From an uncultured Ruminococcus sp. (GTDB lineage Bacteria; Bacillota; Clostridia; Oscillospirales; Acutalibacteraceae): a DNA stretch of 53,985 bases. Shown here in pieces: positions 1 to 6,819 of the stretch. Position numbers and translations under genes: made by a program. The stretch is from positions 1-53,985 of the forward strand of contig CADCNI010000021.1 in NCBI GenBank assembly GCA_902802795.1, written 5' to 3'. Within the stretch, counting starts at the first letter, position 1; each line of letters opens with the position of its first letter. The notes under the pieces were generated by a model. It was not told where the DNA came from. It saw only the letters and a list, made by a program, of their open reading frames with translations, and did not search any database.

Positions 1-100
1 CTTCTTGTATATTGACATTTCGCTGATTTTTTTCTACCCTTTTCCATTTTTCAACTTTGTGCAGAAATTGTGGATTTCTCAGGAGGACTGAATAGTTACT

Positions 101-320
101 GCGTAATTCGTAATGCGTAATGCGTAATGAACGCGGACGGAAATGCCTGTTCCGCTTCGGGTTGCGATGCGTGTTTCATACTGACAACGGAAAAGGGAGA
201 CTTTCTCAAATGAGGGGATGGTCTCCCTTTTCTTTTTCTTTTTATAAAAGAAGAAAAACAGAAAACCGCACTCCCGTCACTATCCATTACGCATTACGAA
301 TTACTCATTACGCATTAAAT
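101..320. repeat. Inverted pair of GCGTAAT heptamer arrays
   Basis: Four copies of a 7-bp unit (GCGTAAT, with one TCGTAAT) lie at 101-128. Five units of the complementary heptamer (ATTACGC, ATTACGA, ATTACTC, ATTACGC, ATTAAAT) lie at 286-320. The two arms are inverted around about 157 bp that contain a separate strong hairpin at 191-231. No credible gene is seen in 1-425: the short open frames here run through the repeats and hairpin. A related ATTACGC array recurs at 41506-41533. Confidence 0.8.
191..245. terminator. Rho-independent terminator-like hairpin
   Basis: AAAAGGGAGAC at 191-201 pairs perfectly with GTCTCCCTTTT at 221-231, followed on the plus strand by a long T/C-rich tract and preceded by A residues. 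It could terminate a gene left of the window. It sits between the two heptamer arms. Confidence 0.6.
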
Positions 321-425
321 TGCATGTTGCCTTTGTTTTTTGCAGGTGGGCGGAAAGTCCTTTATTTTTTTGACGCCGTGTGGTAATATATAGCTACGGC
401 AGAGAAAAGGAGTGTGCGGCACAAA

Positions 426-863
426 ATGAAGCTGTTGATCGAGCAGTCGGATCAGTATACCGACGCGGAAATTGTCATCCAATGCGGCATGATGGATGAT
501 CGGCTGGAAAGCATTATCCAGCATATCCGCCTGCATATGTTTTCGGTGGCAGGCGTGAAGGACGGAGAAACGAAGATTTTTCCGCTGGGCGATATTTTCT
601 ATTTTGACAGTACCGACGAGCGGACGTTTCTGTATCTGGAAAACGATGTGTATGAATGTTCGCTCAAGCTCTATGAACTGGAGGAGCAGTTGGAAAAGGC
701 GAACTTCGTGCGCATCAGCAAGTCGTGCATTGTCAATATCATGAAGCTGGACAGCGTGCGTCCTCTGCTCAACAGCCGCTATGAGGCCAAGCTGGAAAAC
801 GGCGAAAAGCTGATTATCAGCCGCCATTATCTGCCCGGCTTCAAGCGGAAATTCGGGATATAG
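426..863 (+). CDS. LytTR DNA-binding regulator (cassette 1)
   Basis: A 145-residue regulator with a C-terminal LytTR DNA-binding domain (about residues 45-145: VKDGETKIFPLGDIFYFDS, then FVRISKSCIVNI and ISRHYLPGFKRKFG) and no receiver domain. This is the architecture of stand-alone LytTR regulatory systems, in which the regulator is held by a neighbouring membrane protein. ATG 426 is preferred over GTG 414 because AAGGAG at 407-412 lies 13 bases before ATG but almost touches the GTG. It is first in an operon with a DUF3021-type membrane protein, an ABC ATPase and a permease. It probably activates its own operon. A close counterpart is encoded at 6103-6540. Confidence 0.9.
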   Translation: MKLLIEQSDQYTDAEIVIQCGMMDDRLESIIQHIRLHMFSVAGVKDGETKIFPLGDIFYFDSTDERTFLYLENDVYECSLKLYELEEQLEKANFVRISKSCIVNIMKLDSVRPLLNSRYEAKLENGEKLIISRHYLPGFKRKFGI

Positions 864-876
864 AAGGGAGTTTTTC

Positions 877-1356
877 ATGATGCGGTGGAAAAAAAGATGG
901 AGCCAATTCTTTACAACCGTTTGCACGTCCTTTACCATTGTCGTGCTGTTGTATGTGGCGCTGGCGGACTGGATGGAAGCGGATGTGACGGTGAGAAGTA
1001 TCTGGGATTTGTTTGCGATTTGCGCGGCGGTCGGAGTGGTGATTTTTCTGACAGACCTTCTGCCCGTCAGGAGCGTACCGCTGCGATTGGTCATTGCTTT
1101 TTTTGACGTATGCGCCACGGTGTTTTTAGTGGGCGGTGCGGTTCTGAAATTCATTCCGCTTGACGCCGCGATTATACTGACAGTGCTGGGCATGATCTGC
1201 GCGGCATATGTGGCGGTGTTCGCCGTGTCGATTGTGAATGAGAGAATAGCGGCGGCGGATATCAACCACAAGGTGATGGAAATGAAAAAACACCGTCAAA
1301 GGGAGGTCAGCGTCAATGGAAAAAGCGGAAAAAGCGAATACACCGAACATGATTGA
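877..1356 (+). CDS. DUF3021-type membrane protein, putative LytTR partner (cassette 1)
   Basis: A 159-residue protein with four hydrophobic segments (about residues 14-33, 42-62, 68-93 and 94-121) and a charged cytoplasmic tail, matching the DUF3021 layout. It starts 13 bp after the LytTR stop with a GAAGGGAG site. In known LytTR regulatory systems the adjacent membrane protein antagonises the regulator, and that role is inferred here from gene order only. Its 3' end overlaps the ABC ATPase start by 41 bp, suggesting coupled translation. Confidence 0.8.
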   Translation: MMRWKKRWSQFFTTVCTSFTIVVLLYVALADWMEADVTVRSIWDLFAICAAVGVVIFLTDLLPVRSVPLRLVIAFFDVCATVFLVGGAVLKFIPLDAAIILTVLGMICAAYVAVFAVSIVNERIAAADINHKVMEMKKHRQREVSVNGKSGKSEYTEHD

Positions 1357-2278
1357 AGTGCGGCGCCTCAAAAAGTCCTACGGCGATGTGCAGGCGGTCA
1401 AAGACATCAGTTTTTCGGTAGAAAGAGGCTCGCTCTTTGCCTTCCTCGGCATTAACGGCGCGGGGAAATCCACCACCATCGACATGATCGCCACCATGCT
1501 GCGGCCCGACGGGGGAGAGGTGAGGGTGAACGGTCATGTTCTCGGACAGGAGGATGACGCGATTCGCCATGAAATCGGCATTGTCTTTCAGGACAGCCTG
1601 CTTGACCCAATGCTGACGGTCAAGGAAAACCTGATGATACGCGGTTCGTTTTACGGTATGCGCAGGAAGGAAGTCAAGGCTTCGGTGGCGCGTGTCACCG
1701 AGACGGTGGGACTGGGCGAATTTATTGACCGCCGTTACGGCCAACTGTCGGGCGGACAGCGCCGCCGCGCGGATATCGCCCGCGCGCTCATCAACACGCC
1801 TGCCGTTTTGTTTCTGGATGAGCCGACGACGGGACTTGATCCGCAGACTCGCAGGAGCGTGTGGCACACCATCCAAAGCTTACAGGAAACAAGCGGCATG
1901 ACGGTCTTTCTGACAACGCATTACATGGAGGAAGCGGCGCAGGCGGATTATGTGACGGTGATGAGCAAGGGCGAGATCATCGCGCAGGGAACCCCCATCG
2001 AGTTGAAAGAACGCTACAGCAGCGATATGCTCAAAATGAAATACGCCGATCAGGCGGCGCTGACGGCTATAACGGCAAGGCTTCGCGAAATGGGCGCAGT
2101 TTATACGGAAGGTGTGGAAACCGTGGATGTGAAGCTGGACAACACCATGCAGGCGATTCCCCTCATCGAGGCGTGCAAGGACTGGTTTGTCAATTTTGAA
2201 GTGGTCAACGGCACGATGGACGATGCGTTCCTCCGCGCCACAGGCGCCAATGAGGATGACGGCAGGGAGGACGGGTAA
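1316..2278 (+). CDS. ABC transporter ATP-binding protein, DrrA/NatA-like (cassette 1)
   Basis: A 320-residue ATPase with Walker A GINGAGKST (about residue 49), signature LSGGQRRRADIARAL, Walker B VLFLDEPTTGLDP, and the extended C-terminal region of drug-export type ATPases such as DrrA. ATG 1316 follows a GGGAGG site and lies inside the end of the DUF3021 gene. A second ATG at 1349 is less well placed. It should power the ABC-2 permease that follows 2 bp downstream. The substrate cannot be read from sequence; antibiotic or peptide export is typical. Confidence 0.92.
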   Translation: MEKAEKANTPNMIEVRRLKKSYGDVQAVKDISFSVERGSLFAFLGINGAGKSTTIDMIATMLRPDGGEVRVNGHVLGQEDDAIRHEIGIVFQDSLLDPMLTVKENLMIRGSFYGMRRKEVKASVARVTETVGLGEFIDRRYGQLSGGQRRRADIARALINTPAVLFLDEPTTGLDPQTRRSVWHTIQSLQETSGMTVFLTTHYMEEAAQADYVTVMSKGEIIAQGTPIELKERYSSDMLKMKYADQAALTAITARLREMGAVYTEGVETVDVKLDNTMQAIPLIEACKDWFVNFEVVNGTMDDAFLRATGANEDDGREDG

Positions 2279-2280
2279 AA

Positions 2281-3168
2281 ATGTTTATCATGGCAAAGCG
2301 CAACATCAAGCTGTACTTTCGCGACAAAGCCAATGTGTTTTTCTCACTGATGGCGGTGCTGGTGATCGTCGCGCTCAATATTTTCTTTTTGACTGACACG
2401 CTCAACAAGGGCATGAGCGAGGTGCCGCACATTGAAAGACTGGTCGGTACATGGCTCGTGGCGGGCATTGTGGCCGTCACTTCCACGACTACCGCGCTCG
2501 GCTCGCTGCATATCATGATTGACGATAAGACGCGCAAGATCTACAAGGATTTTTACACATCCCCTTTGCGGAGAAGCTCGCTTGCGGGCGGTTATCTCAT
2601 CGGCTGCATGGTGGTGGGCGTCATCATGAGCGTCATTGCCTGTGCGGCGGGCATCGGATATATGGTGTATCTTGGCAGCGACATTCCTTCGGTGACGACG
2701 CTTGCAAAGACGCTGGGCGTGATTGTGCTGGCGGTGCTGGCCAACGGCTCGTTGATGTTCTTTATTACGACGCTGCTGTCATCGGCGAGCGCTTTCTCCG
2801 CCTTTTCCACGGTGGTAGGCACACTGATCGGCTTTCTGATGGGCATTTATATGCCGATCGGCAATCTGCCCGACGGCATTCAGTGGGTTGTCAAACTGTT
2901 TCCTCCTACCTACACGGCTTCGGCGCTGCGCGCGGTGCTGATGGAGGATGTGCTGAACGAGACGTTCGGCGGCATGGCAGCGCCGCCCCAAAACCTGCCG
3001 GAGGGCTATGAAATCATGACACGAGCCGACTTTGAGCGGTTCATGGGCGTGAATTTTGCCTTCGGGGATTACACCACCGATCTGACGACGGCACTGGCGG
3101 TTATGACGGCGGCGGCGGTTCTCTTCTGCGGGCTTTCCGTGATTGCCGTGGGTCGGAAGAAACGCTGA
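2281..3168 (+). CDS. ABC-2 type permease (cassette 1)
   Basis: A 295-residue integral membrane protein of the ABC-2 type. It has an N-terminal membrane segment after MAKRNIKLYFRDKANVFFS, then four to five further hydrophobic segments, with an extracytoplasmic loop near residues 225-260. It is encoded 2 bp after its ATPase and is the last gene of cassette 1. Together they probably form a small exporter controlled by the LytTR/DUF3021 pair. Confidence 0.88.
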   Translation: MFIMAKRNIKLYFRDKANVFFSLMAVLVIVALNIFFLTDTLNKGMSEVPHIERLVGTWLVAGIVAVTSTTTALGSLHIMIDDKTRKIYKDFYTSPLRRSSLAGGYLIGCMVVGVIMSVIACAAGIGYMVYLGSDIPSVTTLAKTLGVIVLAVLANGSLMFFITTLLSSASAFSAFSTVVGTLIGFLMGIYMPIGNLPDGIQWVVKLFPPTYTASALRAVLMEDVLNETFGGMAAPPQNLPEGYEIMTRADFERFMGVNFAFGDYTTDLTTALAVMTAAAVLFCGLSVIAVGRKKR

Positions 3169-3210
3169 TCCTGCGGCGTGACAGCAAGGCGGTAAAGAAA
3201 GTATCATAAA

Positions 3211-3250
3211 AAAGCGGGCAGGCGCGTGTGAATGACGTGACCTGTCCGCT
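3211..3250 (-). terminator. Terminator of the XRE gene
   Basis: On the minus strand AGCGG-A-CAGG pairs with CCTG-C-CCGCT across a loop and is followed by six T residues. The plus strand has no T tract after the stem, so it mainly serves the minus-strand repressor gene. Confidence 0.7.
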
Positions 3251-3251
3251 G

Positions 3252-3536
3252 TTACTTCATTTTTTTGAGAAGTTCGGAAAGCTCCTTGAGCGTGTCCCCT
3301 GTCTCGTCGAGCTTTTCCGCGATGGCAGTGATATTTTTGTAATTGTTCTTCGTCACGCCCAGCAGATAGTCCGTGGTGACGTTGAAAAACGCGGCTAATT
3401 TGATGATCGCATAGCTGTCCGGATTGGTTTTTCCGGTTTCGTAGCTGGATAATGTACGTTGAGGGATGCCTGTTGCCTGTGCAACATCAGATTGTCTTAA
3501 ATCTGCATCTTCACGCAAATCTCTGATTCTATTCAA
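3252..3536 (-). CDS. XRE-family HTH repressor
   Basis: A 94-residue protein with a helix-turn-helix domain over residues 3-58 (LREDADLRQSDVAQATGIPQ, then TLSSYETGKTNPDSYAIIKLA), followed by the FFNVTTDYLLG signature and a short charged helix. Start is TTG at 3536, chosen because AAAAGGAGGGG lies just upstream. It is transcribed divergently from the small gene at 3689. The intervening region contains a perfect promoter with a palindrome on its downstream edge, a plausible operator. It resembles the XRE protein encoded at 19177. Confidence 0.9.
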   Translation of the reverse strand: MNRIRDLREDADLRQSDVAQATGIPQRTLSSYETGKTNPDSYAIIKLAAFFNVTTDYLLGVTKNNYKNITAIAEKLDETGDTLKELSELLKKMK

Positions 3537-3586
3537 TCCTTAGCCCCTCCTTTTTGATAATTATACTTTGATTATCCAATTTATTG

Positions 3587-3615
3587 TTGACATAGCCGAA
3601 ATATGTATGTATAAT
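3587..3615 (+). promoter_or_regulatory. Perfect consensus sigma-A promoter
   Basis: TTGACA at 3587-3592, a 17-bp spacer and TATAAT at 3610-3615. It drives the gene at 3689 and immediately precedes an 11-bp inverted repeat. Confidence 0.85.
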
Positions 3616-3617
3616 TA

Positions 3618-3643
3618 ATATGTAGCGATATTTCGCTACATAT
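3618..3643. promoter_or_regulatory. 11-bp perfect palindrome, putative operator
   Basis: ATATGTAGCGA (3618-3628), loop TATT, TCGCTACATAT (3633-3643). It starts 2 bp after the -10 box, so it covers the expected transcription start. The divergent XRE repressor at 3252-3536 is the obvious candidate ligand (inference). It could also act as a 5'-UTR hairpin. Confidence 0.6.
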
Positions 3644-3688
3644 TCAAACCAAAGAAAAAATCATCGTATAAAAGTGAGGGTGGAAAAT

Positions 3689-3985
3689 ATGAATATATTA
3701 AAAGACGGCGACAGAATCAAACGCATTTTTGACATCTGGGAGGAGATCAGACAGGACGGCGTGGAGGATGGCAAGCAGAGCGCCCGTGACCAGATCATGG
3801 AGGCCAAAGCCGAAACCGCCAAAGCCAAAGCGATGATCAAGCAACAGGTGGAAAGAAAAGCCGAAGCGATGAGAACGGCGCTTCGGCTGCTTATGGACGG
3901 AATTTCGATTTTTAAAATCGCCCAATACACCGGCCTGAGCGTACAAGAAGTAAGGGAACTGCATGAAATTGTTTTTGGAAGATAA
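3689..3985 (+). CDS. Short protein like the C-terminus of Rpn-family nucleases
   Basis: A 98-residue protein with a charged Ala/Lys/Glu-rich helical middle (about residues 30-65) and a C-terminal helix pair (MRTALRLLMDGISIFKIAQY, then TGLSVQEVRELHEI). This matches the tail of Rpn/PD-(D/E)XK putative transposase proteins, but the N-terminal nuclease domain is absent. ATG 3689 is chosen because AGGGTGG lies 6 bp upstream; GTG 3674 has no site. It has its own perfect promoter and terminator, so it is probably expressed rather than debris. The role is unknown. In some Rpn systems a short C-terminal isoform modulates the full-length protein, but no full-length partner is in this window. Confidence 0.65.
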   Translation: MNILKDGDRIKRIFDIWEEIRQDGVEDGKQSARDQIMEAKAETAKAKAMIKQQVERKAEAMRTALRLLMDGISIFKIAQYTGLSVQEVRELHEIVFGR

Positions 3986-3989
3986 TATG

Positions 3990-4047
3990 TACCCCGGTCA
4001 AACCTGACGGTTCAAAGGAACAATCAGGTCTGACCGGGGTTTTTTAT
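3990..4047 (+). terminator. Rho-independent terminator
   Basis: ACCCCGGTCA plus AACCTGA pairs with TCAGGT plus TGACCGGGGT, followed by six T residues. It separates the 3689 gene from the convergent cassette 2. Confidence 0.85.
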
Positions 4048-4064
4048 ACGTTCGGCGTATTGAT

Positions 4065-4748
4065 TTATTCCAATCCTTTTTTCTTGAACAGAAACGCCAG
4101 CAGCGCTGTCAGCAGCACGGCATACGCCGCCATGATCGCCGCGAATTCGCCTGTCAGTTCCCCGCCGTCCAGCACGCGGCTGATCTGTCCGCTGTAGAGA
4201 TATCGCGCCGCGCAGTCAAGGCTTTCATTAAACCGCGCCAGCATGGGCAGCAGCGCCGTGACGAGTCCGATGGGTACCGCCATGCCGTTGGCGGCGGAGA
4301 CATTGCGGGAGACGATGCCGACGCACAGCCCCGCCAGCGTGGAGAGTACCGCGCCGCACAGCATGGCTGCCGCAAACGCGGCAATATGTTCGCGGGTGAA
4401 CGCGTCCATGACAAGAAACGCGCTTCCCGTGAGCAGCGTGACCGAAACCACAAACAGCGATACACTCATAAGATATTGCCGTCGGCTCACGCCTGTCATG
4501 ATGAGAGCGCGCAGGGTGCCTTTTTCCTTTTCCTCCGAGAGGATATTGGAGGCTGTCACCAGCGGGGCAAATGACGCGTGCATAGTGGCGAACATCGTGA
4601 CAAACATCCCGCTCATGCCGTCCTCGCTGCCCAGTGCCGTGATCATGACAAAGGCCACCAAAGGATAAATCAGCATCACCATGAGCGCCTGAAAATTGCA
4701 AAGGGAATCCTTGATCTGCTTGTGCAGCAGTGCGAGAGTGGTAGTCAT
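4065..4748 (-). CDS. ABC-2 type permease (cassette 2)
   Basis: A 227-residue ABC-2 permease with about six hydrophobic segments and the conserved stretch SNILSEEKEKGTLRALIMTG, typical of ABC-2 export permeases. Its ATG overlaps the stop of the ATPase gene (ATGA at 4745-4748), so the pair is translationally coupled. It is the last gene of the minus-strand LytTR cassette. It is shorter than the permease of cassette 1 and only distantly similar. Confidence 0.88.
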   Translation of the reverse strand: MTTTLALLHKQIKDSLCNFQALMVMLIYPLVAFVMITALGSEDGMSGMFVTMFATMHASFAPLVTASNILSEEKEKGTLRALIMTGVSRRQYLMSVSLFVVSVTLLTGSAFLVMDAFTREHIAAFAAAMLCGAVLSTLAGLCVGIVSRNVSAANGMAVPIGLVTALLPMLARFNESLDCAARYLYSGQISRVLDGGELTGEFAAIMAAYAVLLTALLAFLFKKKGLE

Positions 4749-5590
4749 TGTGTCAGCTCCTTTCCGGTGAGTCTGAGAAATACCGTTCCCAAGTCAGGTT
4801 CGGCGGAATGAATGGCGCGGAGTTTTCCCTTGCGCATCATTGCCGCCACGGCTTCGGCGTTTTCGGGAAGATTGGGCAGCGACAGCTCTTCCCCGTCAGA
4901 GGTGACAATGTGCAGCTCCGAATCGCTGCAATGCCGACGGCAGATGGCGGCGGGCTGTCCTTCCTCCACGATCTGTCCCTCATGCAGCAGCGCGATTCTG
5001 TCGCACAGGCGGTAGGCTTCATCCATGTTGTGTGTGGTGAGAAACAGGGTGGTGCCGTTCTCGCGAAGCCGACGCATGAGGGCGTGGATTTCCTCCGCCG
5101 TCGCGGGGTCAAGTCCGCTGGTCGGCTCGTCCAGAAAGAGAAGTTCCGGCGTGTGCAGAATGGCGCGTGCGAGCTGAAGCCGCTGCCGCATGCCCTTGGA
5201 AAGTGATTTCACACGCAGCCTTTCACTGCCGTTTAGTCCGACTTCCCGCAATGTTTCGGCAATTCTCGCCGCGGAAATGTGATGAATGCGGGCAAACAGC
5301 TTCATATTGTCCATGCAGGTCAGCCGCTCGTACAAGCCGCAGTTGTCCAGCACAGCGCCGGTGCGGCGGTAGACCTCCCGACCGATGCGGCCGCAGTTCA
5401 TCCCGAAAATTTCCGCCGTGCCGCCGCAGGAAAGCTGCCCCGTGAGAATGTTGACAAGCGTGGTCTTGCCCGCGCCCGACGGCCCCAGCAGACCGAAGAT
5501 ATCCCCCTTTTCGATTTGCAGCGACACGCCGCACAGCACCTGCTTTACGCCAAACGAACGCGTCACCTTATCGAGTTTCACAATGGCCAT
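4745..5590 (-). CDS. ABC transporter ATP-binding protein (cassette 2)
   Basis: A 281-residue ATPase with Walker A GPSGAGKTT, signature LSKGMRQRLQLARA, Walker B LLFLDEPTSGLDP and switch histidine FLTTHNMDEA. ATG 5590 (MAIVKLDKV) is chosen because AGGAGG lies 9 bp upstream; an upstream in-frame ATG at 5659 has no site and lies inside the preceding gene. It overlaps the end of the DUF3021 gene by 23 bp. It powers the permease at 4065-4748. A C-terminal extension of about 60 residues follows the ATPase core. Confidence 0.92.
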   Translation of the reverse strand: MAIVKLDKVTRSFGVKQVLCGVSLQIEKGDIFGLLGPSGAGKTTLVNILTGQLSCGGTAEIFGMNCGRIGREVYRRTGAVLDNCGLYERLTCMDNMKLFARIHHISAARIAETLREVGLNGSERLRVKSLSKGMRQRLQLARAILHTPELLFLDEPTSGLDPATAEEIHALMRRLRENGTTLFLTTHNMDEAYRLCDRIALLHEGQIVEEGQPAAICRRHCSDSELHIVTSDGEELSLPNLPENAEAVAAMMRKGKLRAIHSAEPDLGTVFLRLTGKELTQ

Positions 5591-6074
5591 TTTGTTTTTC
5601 CTCCTCATTTTCCGATGCACGGTATTGATTGAGAATAGTCTGATATTTTTGGCTCTCAAGACGGCTTCTCAGCAGCATAATGCCAAAGCTGGCCGCTGTT
5701 CCCAGCAAGAAGCTCACTGCAAATCCCAGCCATGCCTGCCACATATGCGCGGGGAACCAGTGAAAGACGACCGAACAAACGCCCGCCATCACAAAGACGC
5801 TCACCAGCATGAGAGGAATGCGCACGTACAGGAGCATATTCTGAAAGAACCGGTCGGAAAACCACACCGCCCTCGCGGCGGAAATCAGCGTCGACAGCAG
5901 CAGCAGTTCCCCCAGCGCGGGGAAGGATATACCTTTGCCGCACAGCGCGAACAATTCCGATACCTGCGAGAGCTGTTCCGACTCTCCCCGCAGGGCGAAA
6001 TGAAAGGCGGAGATAAACGCCAGCGACAGGGTAAATATTTCGGCGGTCGATGCGATAAATTTTTTATTGTCCAT
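5568..6074 (-). CDS. DUF3021-type membrane protein, putative LytTR partner (cassette 2)
   Basis: A 168-residue protein with four hydrophobic segments (about residues 10-28, 50-68, 78-100 and 110-135) and a polar tail. ATG 6074 (MDNKKFIAS) follows AAGGAGG; upstream in-frame codons belong to the LytTR region. It sits between the LytTR and ABC genes exactly as in cassette 1. It is inferred to restrain or signal to the LytTR regulator at 6103-6540. Confidence 0.78.
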   Translation of the reverse strand: MDNKKFIASTAEIFTLSLAFISAFHFALRGESEQLSQVSELFALCGKGISFPALGELLLLSTLISAARAVWFSDRFFQNMLLYVRIPLMLVSVFVMAGVCSVVFHWFPAHMWQAWLGFAVSFLLGTAASFGIMLLRSRLESQKYQTILNQYRASENEEEKQNGHCETR

Positions 6075-6102
6075 TTTCAAATCCTCCTTTTCGGTCACGT
6101 CT

Positions 6103-6540
6103 TTACATACCGATCTTTTTTCTGAATTCGGCCGCGTATTGGCGGGACACCCACAGCTTGTCGCCGCTGTCCATTGTGAGCAGCAGCCGCCCGTCAATGT
6201 CCGCCTTCAAAGAGCGGATGTGCCGGATTCCCACGATACAGGATTTGTTGGCGCGGAAGAAATCCGACGGCGGCAGCTGCTTTTCCATCTCATACAGCCG
6301 AAGCTGTGTTTCATAGACCTCGCCTGCCGTGTAGATGAAAATATGTTTGTCAGCGGTGTCGATGTAGACGATCTCCTCGGGCGGCAAAAGAAAGATTTGT
6401 CCGTCTTTCATGCCCGTCAGCCTGCGGTCGGCAGCTTGAAGAGAGGCAATGAGCCTTTGCAGCTCCATGCTCAGTTCACGGCAGACCACGGTGATTTCCG
6501 GTTCCGGCACACTGTCGTCATAAATGATTTGCAGTTTCAT
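6103..6540 (-). CDS. LytTR DNA-binding regulator (cassette 2)
   Basis: A 145-residue regulator of the same design as the one at 426-863: a short N-terminal strand-rich region, then a LytTR domain (GMKDGQIFLLPPEEIVYIDT, FFRANKSCIVGI, VSRQYAAEFRKKIGM). It begins the minus-strand operon. A TTGCAT-18-TATAGT promoter can be proposed at about 6563-6592 on the minus strand. The same length and the same gene order indicate that the two cassettes share ancestry. Confidence 0.9.
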   Translation of the reverse strand: MKLQIIYDDSVPEPEITVVCRELSMELQRLIASLQAADRRLTGMKDGQIFLLPPEEIVYIDTADKHIFIYTAGEVYETQLRLYEMEKQLPPSDFFRANKSCIVGIRHIRSLKADIDGRLLLTMDSGDKLWVSRQYAAEFRKKIGM

Positions 6541-6705
6541 TTTCTCGTATCTCCTTTCGGCATTACTATATCACAAAGGGACAATCCAATGCAAGCGTTT
6601 TGGCGCAACCTGCGGACAGAAGGCACCCAACTGCCAAATGTGTGGGGTATGTGGGAGAATAGATCAAAATGGCGCATAATTGAATTTTGACATTATGATT
6701 ATCCA

Positions 6706-6734
6706 TTGACAACCGATATGATTTCAGCTATAAT
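6706..6734 (+). promoter_or_regulatory. Perfect consensus sigma-A promoter
   Basis: TTGACA 6706-6711, 17-bp spacer, TATAAT 6729-6734. It drives the repeat protein gene at 6820, leaving an untranslated leader of about 80 nt. Confidence 0.85.
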
Positions 6735-6819
6735 AATCAATAATGAGCAAAGAAAAAATAAATGATAGCGGCCGGCTACCCAGGATTCCCGCTTGCCGTT
6801 GTTTTAAGGAGGACTTAAT

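Noticed and set aside
120-386. 88-codon open frame at the left edge
   Set aside because: It passes through heptamer repeats and a terminator hairpin with no ribosome site.
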